DNA of 64,000 bases, from positions 1,096,705 to 1,160,704 of the forward strand of contig NZ_CP024636.1 in NCBI RefSeq assembly GCF_009728735.1. Direction: 5' to 3'. Below the pieces are notes generated by a model. The model was given only the letters and a program-made list of their open reading frames with translations, did not search any database and was not told where the DNA came from. The stretch comes from Pantoea phytobeneficialis. Lineage in GTDB: Bacteria > Pseudomonadota > Gammaproteobacteria > Enterobacterales > Enterobacteriaceae. Positions 18,271-28,399 of this stretch are shown here, piece after piece. Positions within the stretch are counted from its first letter, which is position 1. Every line of letters starts with the position of its first letter. The position numbers were made by a program, and so were the translations under genes.

Positions 18271-18600
18271 ATGTTTGGAAAAGGCGGATTGGGCAACCTG
18301 ATGAAACAGGCCCAGCAGATGCAGGACAAAATGGCCAAAGTTCAGGAAGAGATCGCCGCGCTGGAAGTCACTGGCGAATCAGGTGCTGGCCTGGTCAAAG
18401 TGACCATCAACGGCGCGCATAACTGCCGTCGCGTGGAAGTGGATCCGAGCCTGCTGGAAGATGACAAAGATATGCTGGAAGATCTGATCGCTGCCGCGTT
18501 CAATGACGCCGCACGCCGTATCGATGAAACGCAGAAAGAGAAAATGGCTTCTGTGTCTGCCGGTATGCAGCTGCCGCCAGGCTTCAAGATGCCGTTCTGA
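18271..18600 (+). CDS. ybaB: Nucleoid-associated protein YbaB/EbfC
   Basis: Small dimeric DNA-binding protein of the YbaB/EbfC family, associated with the nucleoid and with RecR in many genomes. The 109 residues start [21 protein letters not shown], identical in length to E. coli, with the coiled N-terminal helix and the C-terminal LPPGFKMPF motif. ATG 18271 has Shine-Dalgarno AGAGAGAAG. Its TGA overlaps the recR ATG (18600), so the two are translationally coupled. Confidence 0.95.
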   Translation: MFGKGGLGNLMKQAQQMQDKMAKVQEEIAALEVTGESGAGLVKVTINGAHNCRRVEVDPSLLEDDKDMLEDLIAAAFNDAARRIDETQKEKMASVSAGMQLPPGFKMPF

Positions 18601-19205
18601 TGCAAACCAGTCCACTGCTTGAATCCTTGATGGAGTCGCTGCGTTGTCTGCCGGGGGTTGGCCCGAAGTCAGCGCAGCGTATGGCCTTTCATCTGTTGCA
18701 GCGCGATCGCAGCGGTGGCATGCGCCTGGCGCAGGCGTTAACGCGCGCGATGTCGGAAATCGGCCACTGTGCCGATTGCCGCACGTTCACCGAGCAGGAG
18801 ATCTGCACCATCTGCGCCAATCCGCGTCGTCAACAAAACGGCCAGATTTGCGTGGTGGAAAGTCCGGCGGATATCCACGCCATTGAGCAGACCGGCCAGT
18901 TCGCAGGTCGCTACTTTGTGCTGATGGGCCACCTGTCGCCGCTGGATGGTATCGGCCCGCAGGATATCGGGCTGGATCGTCTGGAGCAGCGCCTGGAGCA
19001 GGAAACGTTGCAGGAAGTGATCCTCGCGACCAATCCTACGGTGGAAGGAGAAGCCACGGCCAACTATATCGCCGAGCTGTGCAGCCAGTACGGCGTGGAT
19101 GCCAGCCGCATTGCACACGGCGTGCCGGTGGGCGGTGAGCTGGAGATGGTCGATGGCACCACGCTGTCGCACTCGCTGGCTGGACGTCACAAGATTAAAT
19201 TCTAA
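18600..19205 (+). CDS. recR: Recombination mediator RecR
   Basis: RecFOR-pathway protein that helps RecA displace SSB at gaps. The 201 residues contain a helix-hairpin-helix ([20 protein letters not shown]), a four-Cys zinc module (CADC ... CTIC, about residues 57-72) and a TOPRIM domain ([35 protein letters not shown]). Length equals E. coli RecR. The start overlaps the ybaB stop (TGATG). Confidence 0.96.
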   Translation: MQTSPLLESLMESLRCLPGVGPKSAQRMAFHLLQRDRSGGMRLAQALTRAMSEIGHCADCRTFTEQEICTICANPRRQQNGQICVVESPADIHAIEQTGQFAGRYFVLMGHLSPLDGIGPQDIGLDRLEQRLEQETLQEVILATNPTVEGEATANYIAELCSQYGVDASRIAHGVPVGGELEMVDGTTLSHSLAGRHKIKF

Positions 19206-19211
19206 TCACTT

Positions 19212-19235
19212 GCCGGTATCAATCTTGATACCGGC
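19212..19235 (+). terminator. Hairpin after recR
   Basis: GCCGGTATCA, loop ATCT, TGATACCGGC: a perfect ten-base stem seven bases after the recR stop. The following TTGAAATTC is only moderately T-rich and is also the -35 region of the htpG heat-shock promoter, so termination may be incomplete. Confidence 0.6.
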
Positions 19236-19262
19236 TTGAAATTCTCCGCACCATCCCCATCT
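19235..19262 (+). promoter_or_regulatory. Sigma-32 promoter of htpG
   Basis: CTTGAAA (19235-19241), 13 bases, CCCCATCT (19255-19262) matches the heat-shock consensus CTTGAAA-N13/14-CCCCATNT. It is 42 bases before the htpG start. Confidence 0.88.
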
Positions 19263-19303
19263 CTTCCTCAACGTTCGATCAACCCGATTCAGTTGAGGTA
19301 GCA

Positions 19304-21178
19304 ATGACCATGAAAGGACAAGAGACGCGTGGCTTCCAGTCAGAGGTAAAACAACTTCTGCACCTGATGATCCATTCCCTCTATTCAAATAAAGAGATTT
19401 TCCTGCGTGAACTGATCTCCAACGCCTCCGATGCGGCTGACAAACTGCGCTTCCGCGCGCTGTCGTCACCGGATCTGTACGAAGGCGACGGCGACCTGCG
19501 CGTGCGGATCTCGGTCAACAAGGAAAATCGTACGCTGACGCTGAGTGATAACGGCATCGGCATGCGTCGTGATGAGGTGATTGAGAACCTCGGCACCATC
19601 GCAAAATCAGGCACCAAAGCGTTTCTGGAGTCGATGGGTTCTGACCAGGCAAAAGATAGCCAGCTGATTGGTCAGTTCGGTGTCGGTTTCTACTCGGCAT
19701 TTATCGTGGCTGATAAAGTCACCGTGCGTACCCGCGCCGCCGGTGCCAGCGCCGAAGAAGGTGTGTTCTGGGAATCGGCCGGTGAGGGCGAATATACCCT
19801 GGCTGAGATCGAGAAAGCCGATCGCGGCACCGAGATCACCCTGCATATGCGTGAAGGCGAGGATGAATTCCTTGATGCCTGGCGTGTGCGCAGCATCATC
19901 GGCAAATATTCCGATCACATCGCGCTGCCGGTCGAGATCGAAAGCAAAGATGAAGAGAGCGACACCACCAGCTGGGAAAAAATCAACAAAGCCCAGGCGC
20001 TGTGGACGCGCAACAAAGCTGAGATCAGCGACGAAGAGTACCACGAATTCTATAAACACATCGCCCATGACTTCAGCGAGCCTGCGGCCTGGAGCCACAA
20101 CCGCGTGGAAGGTAAGCAGGAGTACACCAGCCTGCTGTATATCCCGGCACGCGCCCCGTTTGACATGTGGAACCGCGACCACAAACACGGCCTGAAACTT
20201 TACGTCCAGCGCGTGTTTATCATGGACGACGCCGAACAGTTTATGCCGAACTACCTGCGTTTCGTGCGTGGCCTGATTGATTCTAACGACCTGCCGCTTA
20301 ACGTTTCGCGTGAAATTCTGCAAGACAGCCGCGTGACCCAAAGCCTGCGCGGTGCGCTGACCAAGCGTAGCCTGCAAATGCTGGAAAAACTGGCGAAAGA
20401 TGACGCGGAAAAATATCAGCAGTTCTGGAAAGAGTTCGGCCTGGTACTGAAAGAAGGCCCGGCCGAAGATCATGCCAACCAGCAGCAGATTGCAAAGCTG
20501 TTGCGTTTTGCCACCACGCAAAGCGAAGGGGCCGAGCAGACGATTTCTCTGGACGACTACCTGAGCCGCATGGTGGAAGGTCAGGACAAGATTTACTACA
20601 TCACCGCTGACAGCTATGCCGCCGCTAAAAGCAGCCCGCATCTGGAGCTGTTCCGCAAAAAAGGCATCGAGGTGCTGCTGCTGTCCGATCGTATCGACGA
20701 ATGGATGATGAGCTACCTCACCGAGTTTGACGGTAAAACCTTCCAGTCGGTGAGCAAAGCGGATGAGTCGCTGAGCAAACTGGCCGACGAAGAAACCGAA
20801 GAACAGAAAGAAGCGGAAAAAGCGCTGGAGCCGTTCGTTGATCGCGTGAAAACCCTGTTGGGCGAGCGTGTCAAAGAGGTGCGTTTAACCCATCGTCTGA
20901 CAGATACGCCGGCAATTGTCACCACCGATGCCAACGAGATGAGCACCCAGATGGCGAAATTGTTCGCGGCGGCGGGCCAGGAAGTGCCGGATGTGAAATA
21001 CATCTTTGAACTGAACCCGGATCATACGCTGGTGAAACGTGTGGCGGATACCCAGGATGAAAGCCGCTTTGGCGAATGGGTGGAACTGCTGCTCGACCAG
21101 GCGCTGCTGGCTGAGCGCGGTACGCTGGACGATCCGAACCAGTTTATTCGTCGTATGAATCAGTTGTTAACTGCCTAA
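19304..21178 (+). CDS. htpG: Molecular chaperone HtpG (bacterial Hsp90)
   Basis: Dimeric ATP-dependent chaperone. The 624-residue protein has the GHKL ATPase N domain ([32 protein letters not shown]), the middle domain with the conserved Arg ([13 protein letters not shown]), and a C-terminal dimerisation domain ending [11 protein letters not shown]. The start [10 protein letters not shown] at 19304 has GAGG five bases upstream; the second Met (19310) equals the E. coli start but is 11 bases from that site. Heat-shock controlled through the sigma-32 promoter upstream. Confidence 0.97.
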   Translation: MTMKGQETRGFQSEVKQLLHLMIHSLYSNKEIFLRELISNASDAADKLRFRALSSPDLYEGDGDLRVRISVNKENRTLTLSDNGIGMRRDEVIENLGTIAKSGTKAFLESMGSDQAKDSQLIGQFGVGFYSAFIVADKVTVRTRAAGASAEEGVFWESAGEGEYTLAEIEKADRGTEITLHMREGEDEFLDAWRVRSIIGKYSDHIALPVEIESKDEESDTTSWEKINKAQALWTRNKAEISDEEYHEFYKHIAHDFSEPAAWSHNRVEGKQEYTSLLYIPARAPFDMWNRDHKHGLKLYVQRVFIMDDAEQFMPNYLRFVRGLIDSNDLPLNVSREILQDSRVTQSLRGALTKRSLQMLEKLAKDDAEKYQQFWKEFGLVLKEGPAEDHANQQQIAKLLRFATTQSEGAEQTISLDDYLSRMVEGQDKIYYITADSYAAAKSSPHLELFRKKGIEVLLLSDRIDEWMMSYLTEFDGKTFQSVSKADESLSKLADEETEEQKEAEKALEPFVDRVKTLLGERVKEVRLTHRLTDTPAIVTTDANEMSTQMAKLFAAAGQEVPDVKYIFELNPDHTLVKRVADTQDESRFGEWVELLLDQALLAERGTLDDPNQFIRRMNQLLTA

Positions 21179-21185
21179 ACAGCAC

Positions 21186-21214
21186 AAGGGCGACCAGCAG
21201 GTCGCCCTTTTTTT
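21186..21214 (+). terminator. Rho-independent terminator of htpG
   Basis: AAGGGCGACC, loop AGCA, GGTCGCCCTT followed by seven T residues. Confidence 0.93.
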
Positions 21215-21257
21215 GCCCACATCAACGCAAGTTTAGCGCTCCCTCGTTTGCCCAAAC

Positions 21258-23126
21258 TTAAAGTTTGATCTTCATACCGCGTGATAACGCTTGTTTCTTC
21301 TCATGAAGTCTTTCTTTCGTTGGTAAATACACGCCGTGATAATATCGATAGATTTCACTGCTGATGGAAAAGACTAATTCATCCCAATATTCTGATTGAT
21401 AGAACAGTTCAGACAGAGCAATGTTGTACTGATCCTTATTGGGATCGTCAGCAGGTGTTTTCTCATGCAGTGTTGTTCGGTATTGATGGAGATTATCGGG
21501 ATGGATGCTTTCTTCCAGTATGTTATTGATGACAGTGTCGGTATGTAGTCCGATATCTCTGGGTTTTCCGGACATAACGGTAAGCGTGTGAAGTGATGTC
21601 TGTATGTCTGGTATAGTACTGGCAACAATCTCGTTGCTAAACCCATTGGCGAATTTTGTGATTTCATAGAGCGCATCATCGTACTTAAGCGACTGGAATA
21701 GGTATTCAGCAAGTTCTTCGTCGTTCTTGTTTGCGAGTGAAATAAAACCCGTCTTTTCGAACCGCTCGGTCATAATCTTTCGGCGAAACCAATCTTCATC
21801 AATATGAAATAAGAAAAAGAGGACGTTGTCATACTCAATGCCCGTGCCCAGTTTATCGGAAAAATAGTCATAATATTTATCTTTATAATCTTCAGGCAAT
21901 TTTGTGACAGCATAAGCGGCATGGTATTCTTGCAATGATTTGTGCAAAAAGACATAGCGATTAAAACCATCGGGTTGTATCAGGCAGGTGATGCTAATGA
22001 TGTCATGCAAAAAGTTATCGCGCTCTTGCTCATCAAGAGCGGCGGTATCCAGCGCCCGGGCAGCGTAAGCGTGGAGGTTTTCCTCGTTGAACTCATAGAC
22101 TTCATCTTCCATGGCAAACAAACACATCGCTGAAAAACACCATTGAATTTCGTCTGTTTGTAATTTACAGCGGCGTTGCCTGGACCAGGCCTTGATACGG
22201 TCATGCTTGTGATACAAGGTGGAAAACAACAGGCGATAAAAATCCACGGCAGTTCGCGGTAGTTCATCCCAGTCATGATAGCAGGCATGTAGCAGGGTCA
22301 GCAGGATAGGACTCACCAGCGTATTCGCTAACCCAGAATTCGTTCTCAGAAGCTGGGATAATTCGTTGAAATCATCGGGCGTGGCGAGTTTTTTAAGTAT
22401 GCCAAATCTGTCCTTATCCGTAAGTGATTTGACAAAAACATTGGTGATGCCAGCTTCACTGCATATCTCAGTATCGGGGCGACTGGTGACAATGACAGGG
22501 CAGCGATATTTTTTATTAATTTCAAAAATAGAACGGATAAAAGCAGAACGCAGGTTATCTTTAATTTCATCAAAGCCGTCCAGTAAAATGATGATTTTTC
22601 CTGACGACAAGAGTTGCTCTAAAGCATCCTGATTAAGATCGAATCCTAATATGTTTAATTGCGCGTGAAGATATTCGAAGACGTTGCCGTCCTCAATACG
22701 GCGTAATTCCAGGAAGAAAGGCAATCGACGATGCTTTCTGATCTCTTCAAGAAACAGTTTACGCAGAATGGTACTTTTGCCTTGTCCGGCAATCCCAATG
22801 ATATTGACGATGTTCTGGGAGATTATCTGTGCGCCATCACTGACAATCAGTTCGGTCTTTTCCGGCCTGTTTTCAATGGTGAGCGGATAATAAATATCTT
22901 CAAGCAAAACGTCATAATCGGGATTATGCAGAGTGCGCATACGCAGAGCAGCATAAGCATGCTTTTCCAGATAGGCCTGCTGAATGTGGGGTGATTGCAT
23001 TTGGCTGAGAAGTTTTTTGCCTGCTTTTCGGGTTGGGATCCAGTCAACCTTCAGCAACTTTTCAACCATGACTTTTGTCGCTTCACCAATACCACTATTC
23101 AGTAGTTGGGCAATAAGTGCATCCAT
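21258..23126 (-). CDS. NACHT-domain NTPase, putative antiphage STAND protein
   Basis: A 622-residue protein with a helical N-terminal region (about 1-95), a NACHT NTPase with Walker A GIAGQGKST (111-119), Walker B IIILLDGFDE (about 178-187) and the sensor VIVTSRPD (211-218), then a winged-helix-like segment and a long helical C-terminal part with no clear repeats. The DGFDE pattern after the hydrophobic strand is characteristic of NACHT rather than AAA+ proteins. Bacterial NACHT proteins (bNACHT) are known as phage sensors that trigger defence. AT-rich relative to its neighbours and inserted singly between htpG and a LysR gene, which suggests transfer. Effector and trigger cannot be named; no nuclease or TIR domain is visible. 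Confidence 0.85.
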   Translation of the reverse strand: MDALIAQLLNSGIGEATKVMVEKLLKVDWIPTRKAGKKLLSQMQSPHIQQAYLEKHAYAALRMRTLHNPDYDVLLEDIYYPLTIENRPEKTELIVSDGAQIISQNIVNIIGIAGQGKSTILRKLFLEEIRKHRRLPFFLELRRIEDGNVFEYLHAQLNILGFDLNQDALEQLLSSGKIIILLDGFDEIKDNLRSAFIRSIFEINKKYRCPVIVTSRPDTEICSEAGITNVFVKSLTDKDRFGILKKLATPDDFNELSQLLRTNSGLANTLVSPILLTLLHACYHDWDELPRTAVDFYRLLFSTLYHKHDRIKAWSRQRRCKLQTDEIQWCFSAMCLFAMEDEVYEFNEENLHAYAARALDTAALDEQERDNFLHDIISITCLIQPDGFNRYVFLHKSLQEYHAAYAVTKLPEDYKDKYYDYFSDKLGTGIEYDNVLFFLFHIDEDWFRRKIMTERFEKTGFISLANKNDEELAEYLFQSLKYDDALYEITKFANGFSNEIVASTIPDIQTSLHTLTVMSGKPRDIGLHTDTVINNILEESIHPDNLHQYRTTLHEKTPADDPNKDQYNIALSELFYQSEYWDELVFSISSEIYRYYHGVYLPTKERLHEKKQALSRGMKIKL

Positions 23127-23189
23127 AACGTATCCTCATACCATTCACGTTTTACGTTTATGTAATAAGTATCTTATTGGCAATAGTGA

Positions 23190-24065
23190 TCAGTGGTGCG
23201 CTTCATCCCTCAACCAATCACGAAACAAGGTAATCTCCGCATCATGCTGACGTGACGCCTTGGTCATCATCCAGGTGGCGCGATCCACCCGCACAAAACC
23301 AAGTGGCGCGATCAGTGTGCCGTCGTGTAACTCTTGCCGCACCAGCAAACGCGGTGCCATGATCACGCCCAGGCCATTTCTGGCTGCCTGAATGCCCAAC
23401 GTCAAATTATCAAAATGTTTTCCCACCCAGAAATTCCCTCGCGTACCGCTGGTTTTGGCCCACTCCGCCCAGGCGTGAAGTCGGGTATCAGCATGCAGAA
23501 GGGGTAAGGCGGCGAGATCCTGCTCACTCTGGAAGCGTGCGGCAAATTGGGGGGCACAGAGCGGGCCGATGTAATCATCGCTAATCAGGGTGGCATCAAT
23601 GTCTTCATCAGGTGTTTGTTCGTAACTGTGAATCAGAACATCGGTATGTTCACTGCGTAACTGGTCAATCTCTACCAGTTGCTGGAACTGGATCTCAATA
23701 TCAGGATAGCGCAGATAAAAAGTGCCGATGCGCGGGATCAGCCATTGGGAAAGAAAACTCGGCGCGCAGGAGACGCTAAGATGGTGACGCATGCCGGTGC
23801 GGATACTTTCACAGGTCGTGGAAAGTTCGCTGAAGGCCTTCTGACAACTGACCAGTAATCGCTCACCATGTGAGGTTAATTTGACACGTCCATTTGTACG
23901 GACAAACAGAGGCTTACCCATCCAGCTTTCCAGCTGTCGGACCTGATGGCTGATGGCGCTATGGGTCACATGCAGACGTTCTGCGGCTACGCTAAAACTG
24001 CTGTGCAGTGCCGCCTGGTGGAAATAATGCAGTGCACGTAACGAAGGTAGCCCGGTCATACTCAT
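23190..24065 (-). CDS. LysR-family transcriptional regulator
   Basis: A 291-residue regulator with an N-terminal winged helix-turn-helix (LRALHYFHQAALHSSFSVAAERLHVTHSAISHQVRQLE) typical of the GcvA/AmpR branch, and a periplasmic-binding-protein-like effector domain (LSVSCAPSFLSQWLIPRIGTFYLRYPDIEIQ). GGGG lies directly before the first ATG, so the true start could be the second Met two codons later (24059). It is divergent from the unrecognised gene at 24256, separated by 190 bases, and probably controls it. Inducer unknown. Confidence 0.88.
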   Translation of the reverse strand: MSMTGLPSLRALHYFHQAALHSSFSVAAERLHVTHSAISHQVRQLESWMGKPLFVRTNGRVKLTSHGERLLVSCQKAFSELSTTCESIRTGMRHHLSVSCAPSFLSQWLIPRIGTFYLRYPDIEIQFQQLVEIDQLRSEHTDVLIHSYEQTPDEDIDATLISDDYIGPLCAPQFAARFQSEQDLAALPLLHADTRLHAWAEWAKTSGTRGNFWVGKHFDNLTLGIQAARNGLGVIMAPRLLVRQELHDGTLIAPLGFVRVDRATWMMTKASRQHDAEITLFRDWLRDEAHH

Positions 24066-24255
24066 CCCCTGTGTAAAAACCTAACAGGGATTGTCAGTTT
24101 ATATCATTTTAAAGTCCAGCCGCATTCCCCTAACCTTTCCCCCTGATTCTGGCGGGTTGACTGGCAGGCGTCTCTGTGTTTCGCCGGTAATTTCTGCCAC
24201 GGATCCGAGCCTCATCCGCCATCACACAGCACAATAAACAGAGAAAAATCACGCG

Positions 24256-25146
24256 ATGGCTTCACAGAATGCTTCTGCCAGGGCGGCGGCGCGCGATCAG
24301 CTTCGCGGCCAGCTTTCCCGCCATTATCGGCTTGAACAGTATGATCTCTTCTTTGCACCTTCATTGCATATTGCGCGGGTGCTGCTTTCCCAACTGTTTT
24401 TACGCCAGGAGCAGGCGCGTAACCAAACCCGCTATGCGTCGCATTATCCTGTCAGTGAATTAAGTATCCTGGCAGCAGTGCCGGTGATGGCGGGGAATAT
24501 TGCTCTGGTTGAACATATTGACCTGTTTCAGGGGCGGGTACGCGCGCTGGCTGAATGCCAGAGCCAGGGCGTCACCGATGCATCTGAGTCTTTCGCCACA
24601 CTGTTGCACCGACGGCTGATAAGCGAGGCGCGACTGTTTGTCACACGGCTCGATCGTCACGCGGCGCTGGGAACGGATTTAGTATTGATCGCCTTACGTA
24701 CCCATGATTTCAGCACCCTGGTGCGCAGTGAGTTGCGCCTGTTTGAACAGGGGCTGGCGCTGGGTGATGCGCCGGAGCAGGCGTTGGCACAGATGGCGGC
24801 TGCGCAATGGCGACCTTATAATATCGCCAGCGTTGATACCATCACGCTGGAAGCGCCATTTTCGCTGCAATCTTTGCAACAGCCGGGTCTGTCATTCGCG
24901 GTGCTGCCGATTATGCCGGGTAAGCTGCCAAACTCGCCGCAGCCTGATTTGCATCAGTGGCCCGAGCGTGGGCGCGTCCTTCTTCGTGCCAATGTGCGTG
25001 GCAGCGCCAACAAAAGTCAGAATATGACAATGAAACTGACGAAGCGCCTGCGCGAGCTGTTAAATAGCGGTCGCAATTCTGAAAATGCGGAAAAATCCCG
25101 CGTCGGGCTGGTATCGGTGGCAAAAGGCAGTAAAGTAGGACATTAG
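24256..25146 (+). CDS. Conserved-looking protein of unknown function
   Basis: A 296-residue soluble protein that I do not recognise. It is mainly helical by eye. The N-terminal part (HYRLEQYDLFFAPSLHIARV, SQLFLRQEQARNQTRYASHYPVSEL) faintly recalls the start of fold-type I PLP enzymes, but no PLP-lysine motif is visible, so this is not used as an annotation. The C terminus is basic (KLTKRLRELLNSGRNSENAEKSRVG). Codon use resembles the core genome. It lies divergently from a LysR regulator and upstream of adk, a place with no counterpart in E. coli. Good start context (AGAGAAAAATCACGCG then ATG). Confidence 0.72.
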   Translation: MASQNASARAAARDQLRGQLSRHYRLEQYDLFFAPSLHIARVLLSQLFLRQEQARNQTRYASHYPVSELSILAAVPVMAGNIALVEHIDLFQGRVRALAECQSQGVTDASESFATLLHRRLISEARLFVTRLDRHAALGTDLVLIALRTHDFSTLVRSELRLFEQGLALGDAPEQALAQMAAAQWRPYNIASVDTITLEAPFSLQSLQQPGLSFAVLPIMPGKLPNSPQPDLHQWPERGRVLLRANVRGSANKSQNMTMKLTKRLRELLNSGRNSENAEKSRVGLVSVAKGSKVGH

Positions 25147-25186
25147 CCGTTACCGCGCCCCTTTCCTTGTGGTGGGCGGGGCATAG

Positions 25187-25888
<702 letters not shown>

Positions 25889-25895
25889 GCCAGTT

Positions 25896-25919
25896 AAGGG
25901 CCGGTTTATCGGCCCTTTT
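25896..25919 (+). terminator. Rho-independent terminator of adk
   Basis: AAGGGCCG, short loop, CGGCCCTTTT just after the adk stop. Confidence 0.85.
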
Positions 25920-26002
25920 GCAGCAATTGCTTTTCCCTCCCGCTTTTTCCGCTACAATTTCCCACGATTTTGACCCATTCGTTTCGACAGCAAGGAAATA
26001 CA

Positions 26003-26962
26003 ATGAGGCAAGAAAAGCCCGGGGTTTTACTGGTTAATTTAGGCACGCCAGACGCACCCACTACACCAGCGGTTAAACGTTATCTGAAACAATTCCTCGG
26101 TGACCCGCGCGTGGTGGATACGCCGCGCTGGTTGTGGTGGCCGATTCTCAACTTTATTATCCTGCCGTTCCGTTCGCCGCGCGTTTCGAAGCTTTATGCA
26201 TCGGTCTGGATGGATGAAGGTTCGCCGCTGATGGTGTTCAGCAAGCGGCAGCGTGATGCGCTGGCGCAGCAAATCGATATGCCAGTGGAGCTGGGCATGA
26301 GCTACGGCCAGCCGAGCCTTGAAGGTGCGGTTGAGCGTCTGCTGGCACAGGGCGTCACTAAATTGATCGTGTTGCCGCTCTACCCGCAATTCTCCTGCTC
26401 AACAGTTGCGGCCGTATGGGATGGCCTGGCTGCCAGCTTCAAACCGCTGCGTTCCCTGCCAGAAGTGGCTTTTATTCGTGATTACGCTGAACATCCGGCA
26501 TATATCGCGGCGCTGAAAGCCTCCGTCGAGCGTTCCTTCGCCCAGCATGGCGAGCCGGACCTGTTGGTGCTGTCCTATCACGGCATCCCACAGCGCTTCG
26601 CCGACGAAGGCGATGACTATCCGCAACGCTGCAAAGATACTACCGATGCGCTGGCCGCCGCGCTCGGCATCGCGCCAAACAAGATCATGATGACCTTCCA
26701 GTCGCGCTTTGGCCGTGAGCCCTGGCTGACGCCTTACACCGACGAAACCATGCAAGGTCTGCCCGCCAAAGGTATCAAGCATGTGCAGGTGATGAGTCCC
26801 GGCTTTGCCGCAGACTGCCTTGAAACGCTGGAGGAGATTAGCGAGCAGAACCGTGAATTCTTCCTGCATGCGGGTGGTGAGAAGTTTGAGTATATCCCTG
26901 CGTTGAACGCCGATGACGAGCACATTGCCATGATGGTGCAGTTGGTCAACGCGCGCCGTTAA
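26003..26962 (+). CDS. hemH: Ferrochelatase
   Basis: Inserts Fe2+ into protoporphyrin IX in the last step of haem synthesis. The 319-residue protein starts [20 protein letters not shown]; the catalytic His is in [10 protein letters not shown] and the Glu in [12 protein letters not shown]. One local change from E. coli is MSPGF for MCPGF before that motif. ATG 26003 follows AAGGAAATACA; an upstream in-frame start would add 11 unconserved residues. Between adk and gsk as in E. coli, but without aes. Confidence 0.96.
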   Translation: MRQEKPGVLLVNLGTPDAPTTPAVKRYLKQFLGDPRVVDTPRWLWWPILNFIILPFRSPRVSKLYASVWMDEGSPLMVFSKRQRDALAQQIDMPVELGMSYGQPSLEGAVERLLAQGVTKLIVLPLYPQFSCSTVAAVWDGLAASFKPLRSLPEVAFIRDYAEHPAYIAALKASVERSFAQHGEPDLLVLSYHGIPQRFADEGDDYPQRCKDTTDALAAALGIAPNKIMMTFQSRFGREPWLTPYTDETMQGLPAKGIKHVQVMSPGFAADCLETLEEISEQNREFFLHAGGEKFEYIPALNADDEHIAMMVQLVNARR

Positions 26963-27019
26963 GGGAGTGGCAGAGAATGTGTTATCATTCTCTGCCTGAT
27001 TTTCCAGACGGCATCCCCC

Positions 27020-28321
27020 ATGAAATTTCCCGGCAAACGCAAATCCAAACACTATTTCCCCGTTAGCGCGCGCGATCCGCTGTTGCAGGCTACGCAACAA
27101 GAGCAGGAGGAGGGCAGCTGGGTCGTCGGTATTGATCAGACGCTGGTAGATATTGAAGCCAAAGTTGATGATGGCTTCCTGCAACGTTATGGCCTGAGTG
27201 CGGGTCATTCGCTGGTGATTGATGATGCCACGGCGGAAGCGTTGTACCACGAGCTGATGCGTGACGAGTTAATTAGCCACCAGTTTGCCGGTGGCACCAT
27301 TGGCAACACTTTGCATAACTACTCGGTGCTGGCCGATGACCGTTCGGTGTTGCTGGGCGTGATGTGCAACAGCATCCAGATCGGTAGCTACGCTTATCGT
27401 TACCTGTGCAACACCTCCAGCCGGATGGATCTCAACTATTTGCAAGGTGTCGATGGCGCGATTGGTCGTTGTTTCACCCTGATTGGTGAGCAGGGCGAGC
27501 GTACCTTTGCCATCAGCCCCGGTCTGATGAACCAGTTAAAGGCCGACAGCATTCCCGAAGAGGTGATCGCGGGCGCGTCAGCGCTGGTGTTGACCTCCTA
27601 TCTGGTGCGTTGTCAGCCCGGAGAACCGATGCCGGAAGCGACGTTGCGCGCGATTGCGTTTGCCAAAAAACATAACGTACCGGTGGTGTTAACGCTGGGC
27701 ACCAAATACGTCATTCAGGACAACCCACAGTTCTGGCGCGATTTTCTGCGCGAACATGTCTCCATCGTCGCGATGAATGAAGAGGAAGCCCTGGCCCTGA
27801 CCGGAGAGGCCGATCCACTGCTGGCGGCCAATATGGCGTTGGATTGGGTCGATTTGGTGCTCTGCACCGCCGGGCCAACCGGGTTATATATGGCGGGCTT
27901 TACCGAAGAAGAATTTAAGCGCAAAACCAATCATCCGTTGCTGCCAGGCGCGATTGCTGAATTTAACCAATATGAGTTCAGCCGTGGCATGCGCCAGCGG
28001 GATTGCCAGCAGCCATTGCGCATCTTCTCGCATATCGCGCCTTATATGGGCGGTCCGGAGAAGATTATGAACACCAATGGCGCGGGGGATGCGGCTTTAG
28101 CAGCGCTACTGCACGATATCACCGCCAATAATTTCCACCGCCAGAAAGTGCCGAACTCCAGCAAACATGCGCGCGAGTATCTGACGTATTCATCACTGGC
28201 GCAGGTGTGTAAATATGCCAACCGCGTCAGCTACCAGGTGCTGAATCAGCATTCCCCGCGTCTGACGCGAGGTTTACCGGAGCGTGAGGATAGCCTCGAA
28301 GAGTCGTACTGGGACAGATAA
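27020..28321 (+). CDS. gsk: Inosine-guanosine kinase
   Basis: Purine-salvage nucleoside kinase of the PfkB family that phosphorylates inosine and guanosine. The 433-residue sequence MKFPGKRKSKHYFPVSARDP is collinear with E. coli Gsk (434). The PfkB C-terminal signature NTNGAGDAALAALLHD contains the catalytic Asp, and the N-terminal WVVGIDQTLVDIEAKVDD holds the substrate-binding region. Single gene followed by an inverted repeat pair at 28330-28392. Confidence 0.96.
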   Translation: MKFPGKRKSKHYFPVSARDPLLQATQQEQEEGSWVVGIDQTLVDIEAKVDDGFLQRYGLSAGHSLVIDDATAEALYHELMRDELISHQFAGGTIGNTLHNYSVLADDRSVLLGVMCNSIQIGSYAYRYLCNTSSRMDLNYLQGVDGAIGRCFTLIGEQGERTFAISPGLMNQLKADSIPEEVIAGASALVLTSYLVRCQPGEPMPEATLRAIAFAKKHNVPVVLTLGTKYVIQDNPQFWRDFLREHVSIVAMNEEEALALTGEADPLLAANMALDWVDLVLCTAGPTGLYMAGFTEEEFKRKTNHPLLPGAIAEFNQYEFSRGMRQRDCQQPLRIFSHIAPYMGGPEKIMNTNGAGDAALAALLHDITANNFHRQKVPNSSKHAREYLTYSSLAQVCKYANRVSYQVLNQHSPRLTRGLPEREDSLEESYWDR

Positions 28322-28329
28322 AAATTACC

Positions 28330-28392
28330 CCGTAGCGGCGCGATTTATCGCGCAAATCGTGCGCGTTGTATGAAAAAATCGCGCCGCTACGG
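28330..28392. repeat. Inverted pair of the GTAGCGGCGCGATTTATCGCGC repeat (REPIN-like)
   Basis: CGTAGCGGCGCGATTTATCG (from 28331) and, inverted, AAAAAATCGCGCCGCTACGG (ending 28392) flank about 20 unique bases between convergent gsk and ybaL. The arms would fold into a long hairpin. Confidence 0.85.
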
Positions 28393-28399
28393 CGTTAAA

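Noticed and set aside
19607..20641. 344-codon minus-strand open frame antisense to htpG
   Set aside because: It is a shadow of the strongly biased htpG coding sequence; the htpG frame matches Hsp90 over its full length and the antisense product has no recognisable features.
24256..25146. Annotation of the 296-residue gene as an aminotransferase
   Set aside because: Only a faint N-terminal resemblance; no PLP-lysine motif is visible and the length is short.
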